From: a virus
IMG/VR virus record: IMGVR_UViG_3300023180_000371
Coordinates: 1 to 24,912 of that record
Length of the DNA stretch: 24,912 bases
Reading direction: 5' to 3' (one strand)
Shown here: positions 7,630-16,089 of the stretch, piece by piece
How positions within the stretch are numbered: the first letter of the stretch is position 1
How the letters are laid out: every line of letters begins with the position of its first letter
Notes under the pieces: model-generated
Told to the model about the DNA's origin: nothing
Databases searched by the model: none
Seen by the model: only the letters and a program-made list of their open reading frames with translations
Translations under genes and position numbers: made by a program

Positions 7630-8327
7630 AGTCCATACTGACGATTATTGTTTATGGCTGTGAGGCCAACGTATGGACGACCACTTGCAAGAACTGTTGT
7701 AGATCTCTTGAACGGATTAATTAAAGTTCTTACATCTGGATCTAATTTAGATAAAAACATTATTGGAGCTTCGCCTGTCTCAGGATTACCAGAAAATCCC
7801 ATAGGGCTTTGCTTTCTTTGAAAAAATCTAGATGATTGAATTAATGCTGCTTGTTTTATTGCCTCTGGTATTGAATCAGATGCCCCATGTTGAGTAGGAA
7901 ATCCGAACGTTGCAGTAACTTTTAATGATCTAGGATAATGAGTCTGGAGTATTTTACCTCCATTCTCTATAGCCATAACTATTTTATAGAACGGCATATA
8001 GGGATGAACAGATCCAGCATTCAACGGATATAAATAAAAATCCGTGTTTAATACTAAAGTTTGATCGTCTGTCCCATCCTCGTTTAATGTCGTAACTACT
8101 AGATCAGTTGTTGTTGCAATGTCATCAACATAAACAAGATCTGCGAACTCACAATCATAATAACGAGTTTGTGTTGTCTCTGTCTGAAAAAATACACGGT
8201 TGCAATATTCATCAATTGCTCTAGATGCAGCATCTATTGAGATGTCTATATTTGTATCTTGTGCAGTACCCGTGATACCTAACCAAGTTTTGACGTCTCC
8301 CTTATCACAATATTGCTCATGTGCCAT
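7626..8327 (-). CDS. Head-tail connector / adaptor (HK97 gp6-like)
   Basis: A 233-aa protein. The N-terminal 60 residues (YCDKGDVKTWLGITGTAQD through IDAASRAIDEYCNRVFF) are the helical connector motif of HK97 gp6/SPP1 gp15-type adaptors. The rest is beta-rich with WDCEFADLVYVDDI-type sequence (actual YYDCEFADLVYVDDIATTT) and a helical end containing IPEAIKQAALIQSSRFFQR, which is typical of the longer members of the family. The ATG lies a few bases after the stop of the preceding gene and has no strong ribosome site. It probably docks under the portal. Confidence 0.8.
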   Translation of the reverse strand: MAHEQYCDKGDVKTWLGITGTAQDTNIDISIDAASRAIDEYCNRVFFQTETTQTRYYDCEFADLVYVDDIATTTDLVVTTLNEDGTDDQTLVLNTDFYLYPLNAGSVHPYMPFYKIVMAIENGGKILQTHYPRSLKVTATFGFPTQHGASDSIPEAIKQAALIQSSRFFQRKQSPMGFSGNPETGEAPIMFLSKLDPDVRTLINPFKRSTTVLASGRPYVGLTAINNNRQYGL

Positions 8328-8334
8328 TTTTTAA

Positions 8335-8616
8335 TTACTTGTTTTCTTCTGGTTTAACAGCTTTGTTTTCTACTTTTTTAACTGCTTTTTTTGTAACTTT
8401 TTCTAATTTAACATCTGGAATAGGATCTCCCATACCTGCAATAAGTATTGAACTTACGAACGGAGAGTTTTCTCCCTGTGCATATTTTTTAGTTCTATTA
8501 CACTTCCAGACTTTTTGTGATTCTTTTTCTACTAATTTCAAATTGTCTCCTCCTGTATGGAATGCAGAACCAACGATGCTCGTTGTCATAACATACCGTT
8601 GGTTCTGACTATCCAT
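8335..8616 (-). CDS. Unknown head-region protein, 93 aa
   Basis: An ORF squeezed between capsid and connector genes with 5-7 bp gaps on either side. It contains TTSIVGSAFHTGGDNLKLVEK and FVSSILIAGMGDPIPDVKLEK, then a very lysine/valine-rich tail with imperfect repeats (KKAVKKVENKAVKPEENK). One Cys at about residue 39 and no membrane segment. Location suggests a head decoration, head-tail joining or scaffolding-related role, but I do not recognise the family. A GAGGG ribosome-like element lies far upstream (about 15 bases), so its start is less certain than that of its neighbours. Confidence 0.65.
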   Translation of the reverse strand: MDSQNQRYVMTTSIVGSAFHTGGDNLKLVEKESQKVWKCNRTKKYAQGENSPFVSSILIAGMGDPIPDVKLEKVTKKAVKKVENKAVKPEENK

Positions 8617-8621
8617 AATTT

Positions 8622-9851
8622 TTATTCTATACCCTCGACTTTTGTAAAAGCTTGCGGTTTATAGACTGCACTTGCATAACGTAGAGATGCTTTAACAGTA
8701 AGGATATCCTTACCGAAGTCTCCATCAGCAGCAGAGTCAGAAATTTGTAATTCCATTCCTCGTCTGAATACGTGATTAACTGCAAGTCCACCTCCAAATT
8801 TACCGATAATTACATCAGCATTTTGAGATTGTGAAGTTCCGATTTGAGTTGATTTAACAACAGGAACGCCCCAGATTGTAGGACTTCCAGATTGTGCAGC
8901 GGCACCTAACATAAAGTTATTATTTCCGTCAACTTGTCCAGCTAATGCCTCATATGCGCCTGGGCTCATAATCATAGCGTCTGGGAATAATTTACCGTTT
9001 TCTTCAATGTCTTTAATACCCTCTAAGATAGATCTTAGTTTTCCACCTACGTTTGCAGGGAAGTTTGTAGCATTATAGATCACTTGATTAATGTTAGTTG
9101 TACCTAACAATCCCTGAATATTAGGGCTTGTACCATTACCACCGATAAACTCTTTTTCGAGTCTTTGTAGTACGTGATTTGCTAATCTACCGTCAAAGTA
9201 TGCACGTGCTCCAGCTTGATCCTCTAACAATTCCGCAGTGATTGGGAGTGTTGTTATGAACTTAGCTACAGGTGCAGTAACAGCTGTATAACTGAATGCA
9301 TCTTCTGGTGCAGCAGTTCCCTCAGCTTTTTCAGCAGCGTTATTTGTTGCTGTTTCTCTGAGGAAATAGTAAGTTGTTTGATCGGTATTAATTGAATCTA
9401 CAAGATCTAAAACAGGATTTGGATCTGGTTCTATCGCAGGGATAACCTGTTGATAGATGGTGTCTCTAGTCCATACGGAAGTTGTAACAGTTGTTTTAGT
9501 TTCCATAGGAATATTTTTGATACCGTGATCCACAAAACTGCTATAAGCTTTTGATTCCAAAAATTGTTGTCCAAGAGATTTTCTTTCTTCGTCTTGAGGT
9601 TCTCCATATACAGAGACTCCAGAGACTTTTTTAGAGTTTTCGATCTCTTCTTTGTTTGACTTTTTAACTTCTTCAAGTTCTGATAATTCACTAATTTTAG
9701 AACCTAATTCAGCTAATTCGTCATTTCTTTTCTTGATTTCCTCTTTTTGATCTGAGGACAAGTCGGACATATCTTTTACAGAATCAAATATTTGTGCAAG
9801 ATCTTCAGATTTTTGAGCCTTTTCAGCTCTCATTTCTTTTAATGTTGCCAT
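8622..9851 (-). CDS. Major capsid protein (HK97 fold)
   Basis: A 409-aa protein, ATG preceded by TAGGAGAATAA. Residues 1 to about 105 are a charged helical region (MATLKEMRAEKAQKSEDLAQ onward) like the delta/scaffold domain that the protease removes in HK97-type phages. From about 106 the capsid domain follows: SVWTRDTIYQQVIPAIEPDP, then FITTLPITAELLEDQAGARA, then LEKEFIGGNGTSPNIQGLLG, and a C-terminal FRRGMELQISDSAADGDFGK with ILTVKASLRYASAVYKPQAF. These segments follow the order of the HK97 gp5 family. It is located directly after the protease gene. Confidence 0.95.
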   Translation of the reverse strand: MATLKEMRAEKAQKSEDLAQIFDSVKDMSDLSSDQKEEIKKRNDELAELGSKISELSELEEVKKSNKEEIENSKKVSGVSVYGEPQDEERKSLGQQFLESKAYSSFVDHGIKNIPMETKTTVTTSVWTRDTIYQQVIPAIEPDPNPVLDLVDSINTDQTTYYFLRETATNNAAEKAEGTAAPEDAFSYTAVTAPVAKFITTLPITAELLEDQAGARAYFDGRLANHVLQRLEKEFIGGNGTSPNIQGLLGTTNINQVIYNATNFPANVGGKLRSILEGIKDIEENGKLFPDAMIMSPGAYEALAGQVDGNNNFMLGAAAQSGSPTIWGVPVVKSTQIGTSQSQNADVIIGKFGGGLAVNHVFRRGMELQISDSAADGDFGKDILTVKASLRYASAVYKPQAFTKVEGIE

Positions 9852-9856
9852 TAGAT

Positions 9857-10837
9857 TTATTCTCCTATATTTGATAAGTTCTTTTGAACTTCTATAAAGA
9901 GTTCATTATCTTTGATCGGATCATATCCATACTTATTAAGAATATCGTCTAGTTTGTTAAAAACTAAAGTCAATCCCTCTAAGTACTTGTCAATCAAATC
10001 AGTTGACTTTGAACTCAATGTCTTTTTTTCTGAGTTTCGTAGAAGAGCAAGATCTTCTATTCTCTCTGTAAATGCTTTAATCTCCTCAAGTGAAGATAAA
10101 GCTTCTTCATCTAGTCTCTTACCCTGTTGGGAAGTACTAGAAATCTGTAATTCTTCTTGTTGATCTGAGGTTTTGTTTACATATTCATTATGAGTAGCAC
10201 ACGGCATATATACTGTTTGTCCGTCTTTGTCGTGTGTATGAGTTCCCTCACATCCTAATTCTTTAGCACGTTCTGCTGCCTCTTGTTGAGTAGTGTACAT
10301 ATCGTCGCCTAAAGATTCTTTTTCTTCTAATTGTTCTAAACCTGATTTTAATGCTTGTACGAATGAGTTTTGTTGTGCTCCTACTAATACAGGAGAGACC
10401 TCCCATACTTTAACATCTTTAAGAATACGGACGGGAACTTCTTGTCCTTTTGAATCTATGTGAGTTCCTTTTTCGGAATCTAATACTTGAAAACCGTAAG
10501 AGAATTGTTGCATATCTTGCATTTGTTTTACAGTTTCGTAAGCTTCTTTGCCAGATTCAGTATTTAAAAAATACCCTTTAAAAACTGCTTTTTGATTATC
10601 AGTTTCAATTACTCCTCGACCGATTACCTTTGACCAATCATGATTCCAGACTAGAGGGACTTTATTCCCTGTATATCCTGATCTTAATGCTCCTTGCTTA
10701 GTAACATCTTGATCCGAATCGATTGTATCAAATAAAGAAAATACAGCCTCTAAGTATCTAGTATCTCCCTCCTCTTTGAGTTCAATCGGAGATTTTTTAT
10801 ATACTAAATCCTCTGGACGTTTTACTTCATTACTCAT
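9857..10837 (-). CDS. Prohead maturation protease with C-terminal Cys/His insert
   Basis: A 326-aa protein; its ATG overlaps the end of the portal gene (ATGAGTAA). Residues about 24-175 are the HK97-type (U35) prohead protease: YLEAVFSLFDTIDSDQDVT, then PLVWNHDWSKVIGRG with the catalytic-type His, then QMQDMQQFSYGFQVLDSEKG and VKVWEVSPVLVGAQQNS. The C-terminal part has an added segment: MYTTQQEAAERAKELGCEG followed by THTHDKDG and MPCATHNEY (residues about 180-219), holding C, H, H, C, H in a pattern that could bind metal. The end is a helical, charged region that may act as scaffold. The insert is seen in a number of phage proteases but its role is unknown to me. Confidence 0.92.
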   Translation of the reverse strand: MSNEVKRPEDLVYKKSPIELKEEGDTRYLEAVFSLFDTIDSDQDVTKQGALRSGYTGNKVPLVWNHDWSKVIGRGVIETDNQKAVFKGYFLNTESGKEAYETVKQMQDMQQFSYGFQVLDSEKGTHIDSKGQEVPVRILKDVKVWEVSPVLVGAQQNSFVQALKSGLEQLEEKESLGDDMYTTQQEAAERAKELGCEGTHTHDKDGQTVYMPCATHNEYVNKTSDQQEELQISSTSQQGKRLDEEALSSLEEIKAFTERIEDLALLRNSEKKTLSSKSTDLIDKYLEGLTLVFNKLDDILNKYGYDPIKDNELFIEVQKNLSNIGE

Positions 10838-13721
10838 CTATTACCTCTATAAACATCTCTGTACATCTACAATTTACAATTAAACCAGCAGGAGCTTTTG
10901 GATCGCCTGGATGATCTAACTTAATTCCATTATACAGATAAAAACTATCTGCAGGAACTCTTTGATTATCTAATATAAAATGAGACTCTCTTACTCGATC
11001 ATCTCTTTGTGATAGCCATTCTTTTTCTAAGGTTTTACCTGTAGATTTAGCTGCTCTTTGTTGAGACCATGAACTAGCTTTTAACACTTCTGTTCTAGCT
11101 ATAACTCTTGCTCTTGTAAGTGATTGTCCTCCTAAAATGTTATTAATATTCTTTGATAATTGTTTAAAGAATCTATCTCCCTCTGGACTGCCTTTTACAG
11201 GATTAACTATTCCTAGATCTTCAAACTCTTTTAATGTATCTGCTACGACTTTAGATATTCTTTTCTTAGTAGTTGTATTGAGATCATTCATTACGTTTTT
11301 ACTGTTTTCCTGTAAGAATCCTGCTGCTTGTCCGTCTTGAAATAGTGATCCAACTGCTTTTGGTACTTCTCTTTGACCTCTATAGAATCCATCTTCTACA
11401 ACTTTTTTGAGAGTACGTCCCTCTGATAACAATCCTGATAATGTTGTAAATACTGTCTCTATTGCCTCTTCTTCTTGTATTCTTACTCCTAGATCTCCCT
11501 CACTAGCTGCCTTAAAGTTGTTATCTTGAGGGAATAGATTGTCATAAGTTCTTACAGAGAAGTCATCTCCTAGAGAGTAGTAAAGAGGTAATAATTCCTT
11601 ATCAAATTTAGAATTTTCTAAGACTATGTCTGTATTAGTTTCAAAAGTTTTGACGTCTTGAGATCCCTCTAATGCTTTCAATACTTCTCTCTTTTGTCTG
11701 TTAAGTTCTTTTCCATAAACTTTAGTTATGAGATCCTCCCAACGAATACGAAGATCATCAACACTCTTCCAATACTTATACTTTTCGTCTTTTGTTTTAT
11801 ATTGTTTTACTGTTGGTAGTCCAAGAAATTTAGTAGTAGGTTCTTCCCATCCGTAAAGATCTATTGATTTTTCTTCTAATTTCTCTACTTCTCTCTCAGC
11901 CCACTTCATAGCTCTGAGTTTGTTTTCATTATCTAAATCTCCGCCCCATAATAACCATGCCACCTGACCTGCAGAAATATCTCCTTTTCCTGATAGATAA
12001 TCCCTAGCTTCTTCTGAGTCAAGATCTGAGACATGACGAGCGAACCATGCGGCCATTCTGACGACTTTATCATCTGATATATTCCCTTTAGCCATTTCTC
12101 TAGCTTCTCGTTTTGTTTTATCTGTCAATCCCGATCCAGCGAACTCTAGTAATTCGAGTCCTCGTTCTGCATTCTTTTGTATATAAGATGGGACATTATC
12201 TATAGCCTTTTTTCTTCTACGAGGTTTTTTAGGTTTTCCGTATTTATCATCTTCAGAATATCCCTCTATTTGTGCTAATCTTTGTTCTGCCTCTTCTCTG
12301 GTATCGTAACATCCAAAACTACGAGATCTATCTTCTGAATATACACAATATTGATTATCTTGTTCTATGATAATTTTTTTTTCTAAATCTAATATTTCCA
12401 ATTCTTTTATTGTTTTATTTGGAGTAGGTAATACGGGATCTCCTGTAGGTACTTGTCCAGAGAAAATTCTTACGTCTGAGCCATCGGCAGGGACTTCTAC
12501 TTGAGTCAATCCTCTTAAATAAACGTCCATGTTTGGATTGTCTGAGTTGAATCCTGTTGCTTTTCTAGCCTCTGCTACTGTTATAAAACCTGCATTTAAA
12601 CCCTGTACGACTCTCTGCATTTCTGCATCTTCGTCTTGTGATAGTGCTCTTACGTCTGATAGATCATATTTAAAACTGTAAGAATTATCATCTTCGAAAT
12701 CTTCTAATAATAACTGATTTGTTAGATCGTTAGAGACATTCTTCCACATAGGGATTAGTTTTTGTTCTGTAAAGAACTCTCTCAATTCTTTTGCATTTGA
12801 GTAGGTTGCGTTAGCTAATCCAGAACCGAGTCCAGCAAGTATTGCAGGCACTCCAAGAACTGCAGATATTCTCTCTTCGTTTACGTGTCGTAATTTACCG
12901 ATCTCTAAATCTCTAGGTGTAAAAGATAAAGTCTGGATATCAACTTCTCCTCCAGATATAACTAGAGGACGACCTCTATTCTCTCCTCCGAATCTTCGTC
13001 CAAATACTTCGGCTATATTTTCTGCCTCATCACTTGTCATGGAGAGATCATTCTTTGGAGATATAACGACGCCTGGAACTCCCATATTTTTTACAAGAGC
13101 AGCTGCCATTTGACTTGCTGCTGCATCTCCCAATACTTCTACTAATACTGATCTAAGAGGAGCAAGTCCTCTTCTGTGATTTCTAGGATCTATCTTTTCT
13201 CTTAGATGGATCATATCTTCTCTTTTTATGTGAAGAGTTTGTCCTTTTTGTTTGTATTCATAATGAGTAATTAACTCTTCTGAGTTTCCTTTTACATCTA
13301 CCTGATCTGGAATAAGAGGATATAGCTGTACAACTTGTCCAGAATCGTTACGAAGTTTCAATATGAATGAATCTCCTGCAACAGATATGGAACTAATTAT
13401 ATATTGATTTAATAAGTTCCCTGATAGATACGGAGATGGTTTTTTCATCAACATACTAGCAGGATGATTTAAGATCTTCTCTTCTCCCTCTTGTTTTGCT
13501 TGAAATACTTCTAACGGAGGTTCAGAGAATGCAGTTCCTAGTACGTTTAAACAGGCTAATGCTGCAGAGTTACCCTCTGGAGACATCTGATTAGTACCAG
13601 AGAAAAATCCAATATCGCTATTGAACGGGAATACAATCTGACTATTTGGGAAGTTTCCGTATGTCTTTTCTTCTACTTGTTCTGAATTAAATAAATTCTT
13701 TATGTTGTCTCTAATACCCAA
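10830..13721 (-). CDS. Portal protein fused to MuF-like head morphogenesis protein
   Basis: A single 963-aa ORF with TTG start directly after the terminase stop. Residues 1 to about 430 are an HK97-family portal (ALACLNVLGTAFSEPPLEVF, DMIHLREKIDPRNHRRGLAP, GVPAILAGLGSGLANATYSN). Residues about 456-487 hold a small Cys-pair segment (YCVYSEDRSRSFGCYDTREE). A basic linker KPKKPRRRKKA follows, then a helical domain about 508-613 (MAKGNISDDKVVRMAAWFAR, VAWLLWGGD). From about 640 to 963 is a minor-head MuF/SPP1 gp7-type domain ending in ARVIARTEVLKASSWSQQR and VNCRCTEMF. Most phages encode portal and MuF separately; here they are one chain, with extra domains in between. Confidence 0.9.
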   Translation of the reverse strand: MGIRDNIKNLFNSEQVEEKTYGNFPNSQIVFPFNSDIGFFSGTNQMSPEGNSAALACLNVLGTAFSEPPLEVFQAKQEGEEKILNHPASMLMKKPSPYLSGNLLNQYIISSISVAGDSFILKLRNDSGQVVQLYPLIPDQVDVKGNSEELITHYEYKQKGQTLHIKREDMIHLREKIDPRNHRRGLAPLRSVLVEVLGDAAASQMAAALVKNMGVPGVVISPKNDLSMTSDEAENIAEVFGRRFGGENRGRPLVISGGEVDIQTLSFTPRDLEIGKLRHVNEERISAVLGVPAILAGLGSGLANATYSNAKELREFFTEQKLIPMWKNVSNDLTNQLLLEDFEDDNSYSFKYDLSDVRALSQDEDAEMQRVVQGLNAGFITVAEARKATGFNSDNPNMDVYLRGLTQVEVPADGSDVRIFSGQVPTGDPVLPTPNKTIKELEILDLEKKIIIEQDNQYCVYSEDRSRSFGCYDTREEAEQRLAQIEGYSEDDKYGKPKKPRRRKKAIDNVPSYIQKNAERGLELLEFAGSGLTDKTKREAREMAKGNISDDKVVRMAAWFARHVSDLDSEEARDYLSGKGDISAGQVAWLLWGGDLDNENKLRAMKWAEREVEKLEEKSIDLYGWEEPTTKFLGLPTVKQYKTKDEKYKYWKSVDDLRIRWEDLITKVYGKELNRQKREVLKALEGSQDVKTFETNTDIVLENSKFDKELLPLYYSLGDDFSVRTYDNLFPQDNNFKAASEGDLGVRIQEEEAIETVFTTLSGLLSEGRTLKKVVEDGFYRGQREVPKAVGSLFQDGQAAGFLQENSKNVMNDLNTTTKKRISKVVADTLKEFEDLGIVNPVKGSPEGDRFFKQLSKNINNILGGQSLTRARVIARTEVLKASSWSQQRAAKSTGKTLEKEWLSQRDDRVRESHFILDNQRVPADSFYLYNGIKLDHPGDPKAPAGLIVNCRCTEMFIEVIDE

Positions 13722-14972
13722 TTAAGTTACACTCCAATTCGTTCTCCTTACTATTCCAAATCTTGCAGCATAACTCAATGCATCGACTTGATCGTCATGA
13801 CTGCCACTACTAGGGAATGACGTAAGTTCTCTCTCAAATTCTATCAGCCATTTTGCGTTTTTCAAAAACCATATAGAACCGTTTTCTATTCCAGCTGCAG
13901 CAGGAACTGCTCTTGCTGTTTTACTCTTATCAGCTTTTAAATTTTTAATTGGAAGTCCCTGTCTCCTTGCCATCTGAATAATACCTAGACCGAACGAGGA
14001 ATCCTCAACTCCCAGCCAAGACATATTATATTTATTTATCATCAACTCTATTTTTGGGAGTAACTCAGGAGCCTCTAATCGATCTCGAAATACATCCAAT
14101 ACTAATAATTTACCATCAGTTGTAGATCCAACGGTAATTATTACCGAATAATCTGCAGTCTCCTTAATACTTAATGCAGTGTCCATACATCCGAAGATTG
14201 ATAAATCAGAATGTTTATAAATTTGTCCATCTAAGATATATTCTGGATCTTCTCCATCTATACGATCAAAGTATTTAAACCACTCTCTTTTAAACATGTG
14301 TCCCACTTCGGTAAACTCTGCTAGAAATTCCTGAGCATAAACTAAAGATCCTAATTCTTGTTTAGCCTGTTCGAGTTCTTCCATATTAACTCGAGGAGAC
14401 TCTGCTGTAGTATAATGGAAAATCTTCCAATCTTTTCTCTGTTTTGCAGTTTCAAATAATTCATAGAACCAATTTATCCCATTCGGAGTAGAGATAAACA
14501 ATGCTTTTCCTAAAGAGTCTGAGAGTATTGGACGTACAGTCTCCCAAGTTTCCTTTTCTTGATATGCTGCCTCGTCAAAGATAATAAGATTAATACCTCC
14601 AGCACCTCTAAGAGTTTCAGGTTTATTAGCTGATTTGATCTGTATAGATCCACCGTTTTTTAATACTATTCTTTTTTCTACTTCTCTTATCTCGTAATAA
14701 TCCTCTGGAAGTTGTCTAATCAAAGACTTTAAATTTAACCAAGATTCTAAAGACTGAGGATAAACAGGGAATATAATCCAGATCTTTTTCTTTTTCAATG
14801 CTTGATCTAATGCACTTACGAGACTCAATGTTGTTTTTCCCCAACGACGCCCAGCGACTACAATTACAAATCTCTCAGATTCTATTGCTTTTATAACTTC
14901 TATTTGTCCTGTATGTAGATCAGGAGGAGTTGCATCAATCTTATTTACACTTCGTTGCCCCATACGTCCCAT
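13722..14972 (-). CDS. terL: Terminase large subunit (ATPase-nuclease)
   Basis: A 416-aa DNA-packaging motor. Walker A is AGRRWGKTT (G41-T48), Walker B is LIIFDEAAY (D133, E134), and a coupling motif STPNG lies near 161. The C-terminal nuclease part has acidic residues at D264 (GCMDTALS), E323/D324 (GVEDSSFG) and D393/D394/D397 (SHDDQVDALSYA), the usual RNase-H-like set. The 5' end overlaps the methyltransferase gene by 28 bp. Two in-frame ATGs at 14972 and 14963 are both possible; I use the first, with GGATGG upstream. Confidence 0.97.
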   Translation of the reverse strand: MGRMGQRSVNKIDATPPDLHTGQIEVIKAIESERFVIVVAGRRWGKTTLSLVSALDQALKKKKIWIIFPVYPQSLESWLNLKSLIRQLPEDYYEIREVEKRIVLKNGGSIQIKSANKPETLRGAGGINLIIFDEAAYQEKETWETVRPILSDSLGKALFISTPNGINWFYELFETAKQRKDWKIFHYTTAESPRVNMEELEQAKQELGSLVYAQEFLAEFTEVGHMFKREWFKYFDRIDGEDPEYILDGQIYKHSDLSIFGCMDTALSIKETADYSVIITVGSTTDGKLLVLDVFRDRLEAPELLPKIELMINKYNMSWLGVEDSSFGLGIIQMARRQGLPIKNLKADKSKTARAVPAAAGIENGSIWFLKNAKWLIEFERELTSFPSSGSHDDQVDALSYAARFGIVRRTNWSVT

Positions 14973-15478
14973 CCATCCGTTGTTTGTCTTGCGAATAATT
15001 CAATTCTAGGAAGATCTCCTACAAGTTCTATAATCTTATCTTTTACTATATCTGGTTTTTTTGAGTGTTTTTCTATTGGAGATTCTATAACACTATGGAC
15101 GGATGCACTTATTCTCTTTGGATTTCCTTTGATTGCTATTAAACAAATTTCAGGATTAGATCTCGTCCAACTTCCCATGCCCCAAAAATTCGTCAAAGAT
15201 TTTTTATTCTTCTTAATCCAAACAAAACCGAGAGTTTTATAGGTAAAGCCCCATTCTTTAATAATTTTCTCCGTGTCAAACAATTTAGGGAATGTTGTCC
15301 ATATAAATAAAATACAGTTTTCGTCTGTTATATCTTTTATATTTAAATTTGCTATATCTTTTTCATCCATAGTCGTATAATGTCTCTCTGCCCCCCCCCG
15401 ATTTAAAGACTTATCTCTATATTGCCACGGAGGATCAGCGTAGATAATATTATATTTTTTAGAGAGATTCTGGATCAT
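14945..15478 (-). CDS. MT-A70 family N6-adenine DNA methyltransferase
   Basis: A 177-aa protein with the catalytic DPPW at residues 15-18 in YNIIYADPPWQYRD, then HYTTMDEKDIANL and CILFIWTTFPKLFDTEKI, and a C-terminal SKKPDIVKDKIIELVGDLPR with RIELFARQ and GWDVWGNE. These are the standard MT-A70 / phage adenine methyltransferase blocks; the reaction is S-adenosylmethionine-dependent N6 methylation of adenine in DNA. The 5' end overlaps terS by 20 bp and the 3' end overlaps terL by 28 bp, so it is translated as part of the packaging operon. A run of nine G lies inside the coding region just after DPPW. I see no restriction enzyme partner. Confidence 0.9.
   Translation of the reverse strand: MIQNLSKKYNIIYADPPWQYRDKSLNRGGAERHYTTMDEKDIANLNIKDITDENCILFIWTTFPKLFDTEKIIKEWGFTYKTLGFVWIKKNKKSLTNFWGMGSWTRSNPEICLIAIKGNPKRISASVHSVIESPIEKHSKKPDIVKDKIIELVGDLPRIELFARQTTDGWDVWGNEV
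15391..15399 (-). repeat. G9 homopolymer tract inside the methyltransferase
   Basis: On the coding strand this is nine consecutive G (nine C on the plus strand), encoding Arg-Gly-Gly-Ala at residues 27-30 through CGG GGG GGG G. It is far longer than any other G or C run that I see in this AT-rich genome. Such tracts slip during replication and, in bacterial methyltransferases, switch the gene on and off. With nine G the frame is open; eight or ten would put the rest out of frame. Confidence 0.9.
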
Positions 15479-15956
15479 CCTGATCCCAATCCCATTTGAA
15501 TTTTATTTCTGGATATTCTATCTGGTTTACTTGTACCTGAGGAGTACCTATACCGTATATTTGTGCAATTATCTTGTAACATACGTCTAAAACTCCTTTT
15601 AATTCAGTAGGATTCATCTCTGATAGATCTCTCTCATCAAGTTGATCCAGAATTTTAAATACTATAGGTTTAATTTTATCTGATAAATCTCTAGCTGTCT
15701 CTCCAATTTGAGACATTATTTCGGATATAACTTGTTCATTCATAATCTTGTTTATTGCTTTTATACGATCAGTCCAATGATTTTTGGATGAGATTTGTTC
15801 TACACGTCTCGGAGTAATTCCGAAATTATCCGAAACTTTTTTAAGAGATCTACTAGCACCAAGAGATAAATAATATTCAAAACGTTTAAAATCTATATTC
15901 GATTCGTCCTCTTGTTGTTGATGCGGAAACGCTATAAACATATCGTCAAAAAACAT
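15459..15956 (-). CDS. terS: Terminase small subunit
   Basis: A 165-aa protein upstream of, and overlapping, the methyltransferase. Residues about 24-65 carry the small-terminase helix-turn-helix: FKRFEYYLSLGASRSLKKVS followed by GITPRRVEQISSKNHWTDRI, which binds DNA at the packaging site. Helical oligomerisation segments follow (about 66-140), and a C-terminal tail with PEIKFKWDWDQDD resembles the portion that meets the large subunit. There is no strong ribosome site at the ATG at 15956; an internal ATG at residue 6 is equally plausible. Confidence 0.85.
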   Translation of the reverse strand: MFFDDMFIAFPHQQQEDESNIDFKRFEYYLSLGASRSLKKVSDNFGITPRRVEQISSKNHWTDRIKAINKIMNEQVISEIMSQIGETARDLSDKIKPIVFKILDQLDERDLSEMNPTELKGVLDVCYKIIAQIYGIGTPQVQVNQIEYPEIKFKWDWDQDDPESL

Positions 15957-15984
15957 ATTGCTATAATACTATATCTTGTATATT

Positions 15985-16089
15985 TTATCTACGTACTATA
16001 TCTGGTGTTTTACAATCTGACAAAGATCCAAACTCACAATTACAAATCTTTGTAAAAGATCCATCTTCTTTAATATAAACAGTACACAT
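15985..16089 (-). CDS. 34-aa Cys-containing miniprotein
   Basis: ATG at 16089 overlaps the preceding gene's stop as TAATG, and the frame ends TAA at 15985. The protein begins MCTVYIKEDGSFTKIC and contains NCEFGSLSDC. Four Cys in 34 residues (C2, C16, C18, C26) suggest a small metal-binding or disulfide unit. I do not recognise it. The overlap with its upstream neighbour argues for real translation, but the small size keeps confidence moderate. It contains one copy of a 10-bp direct repeat shared with the terS leader. Confidence 0.5.
   Translation of the reverse strand: MCTVYIKEDGSFTKICNCEFGSLSDCKTPDIVRR

Noticed and set aside
8321-8608. Plus-strand 95-aa hydrophobic frame opposite the 93-aa head gene
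   Set aside because: All neighbouring genes are on the minus strand, and the minus frame fits the operon spacing. The hydrophobicity results from reading lysine-rich codons in antisense.
9431-9691. Minus 86-aa frame inside the capsid gene
   Set aside because: Shadow of the charged N-terminal helix of the capsid protein.
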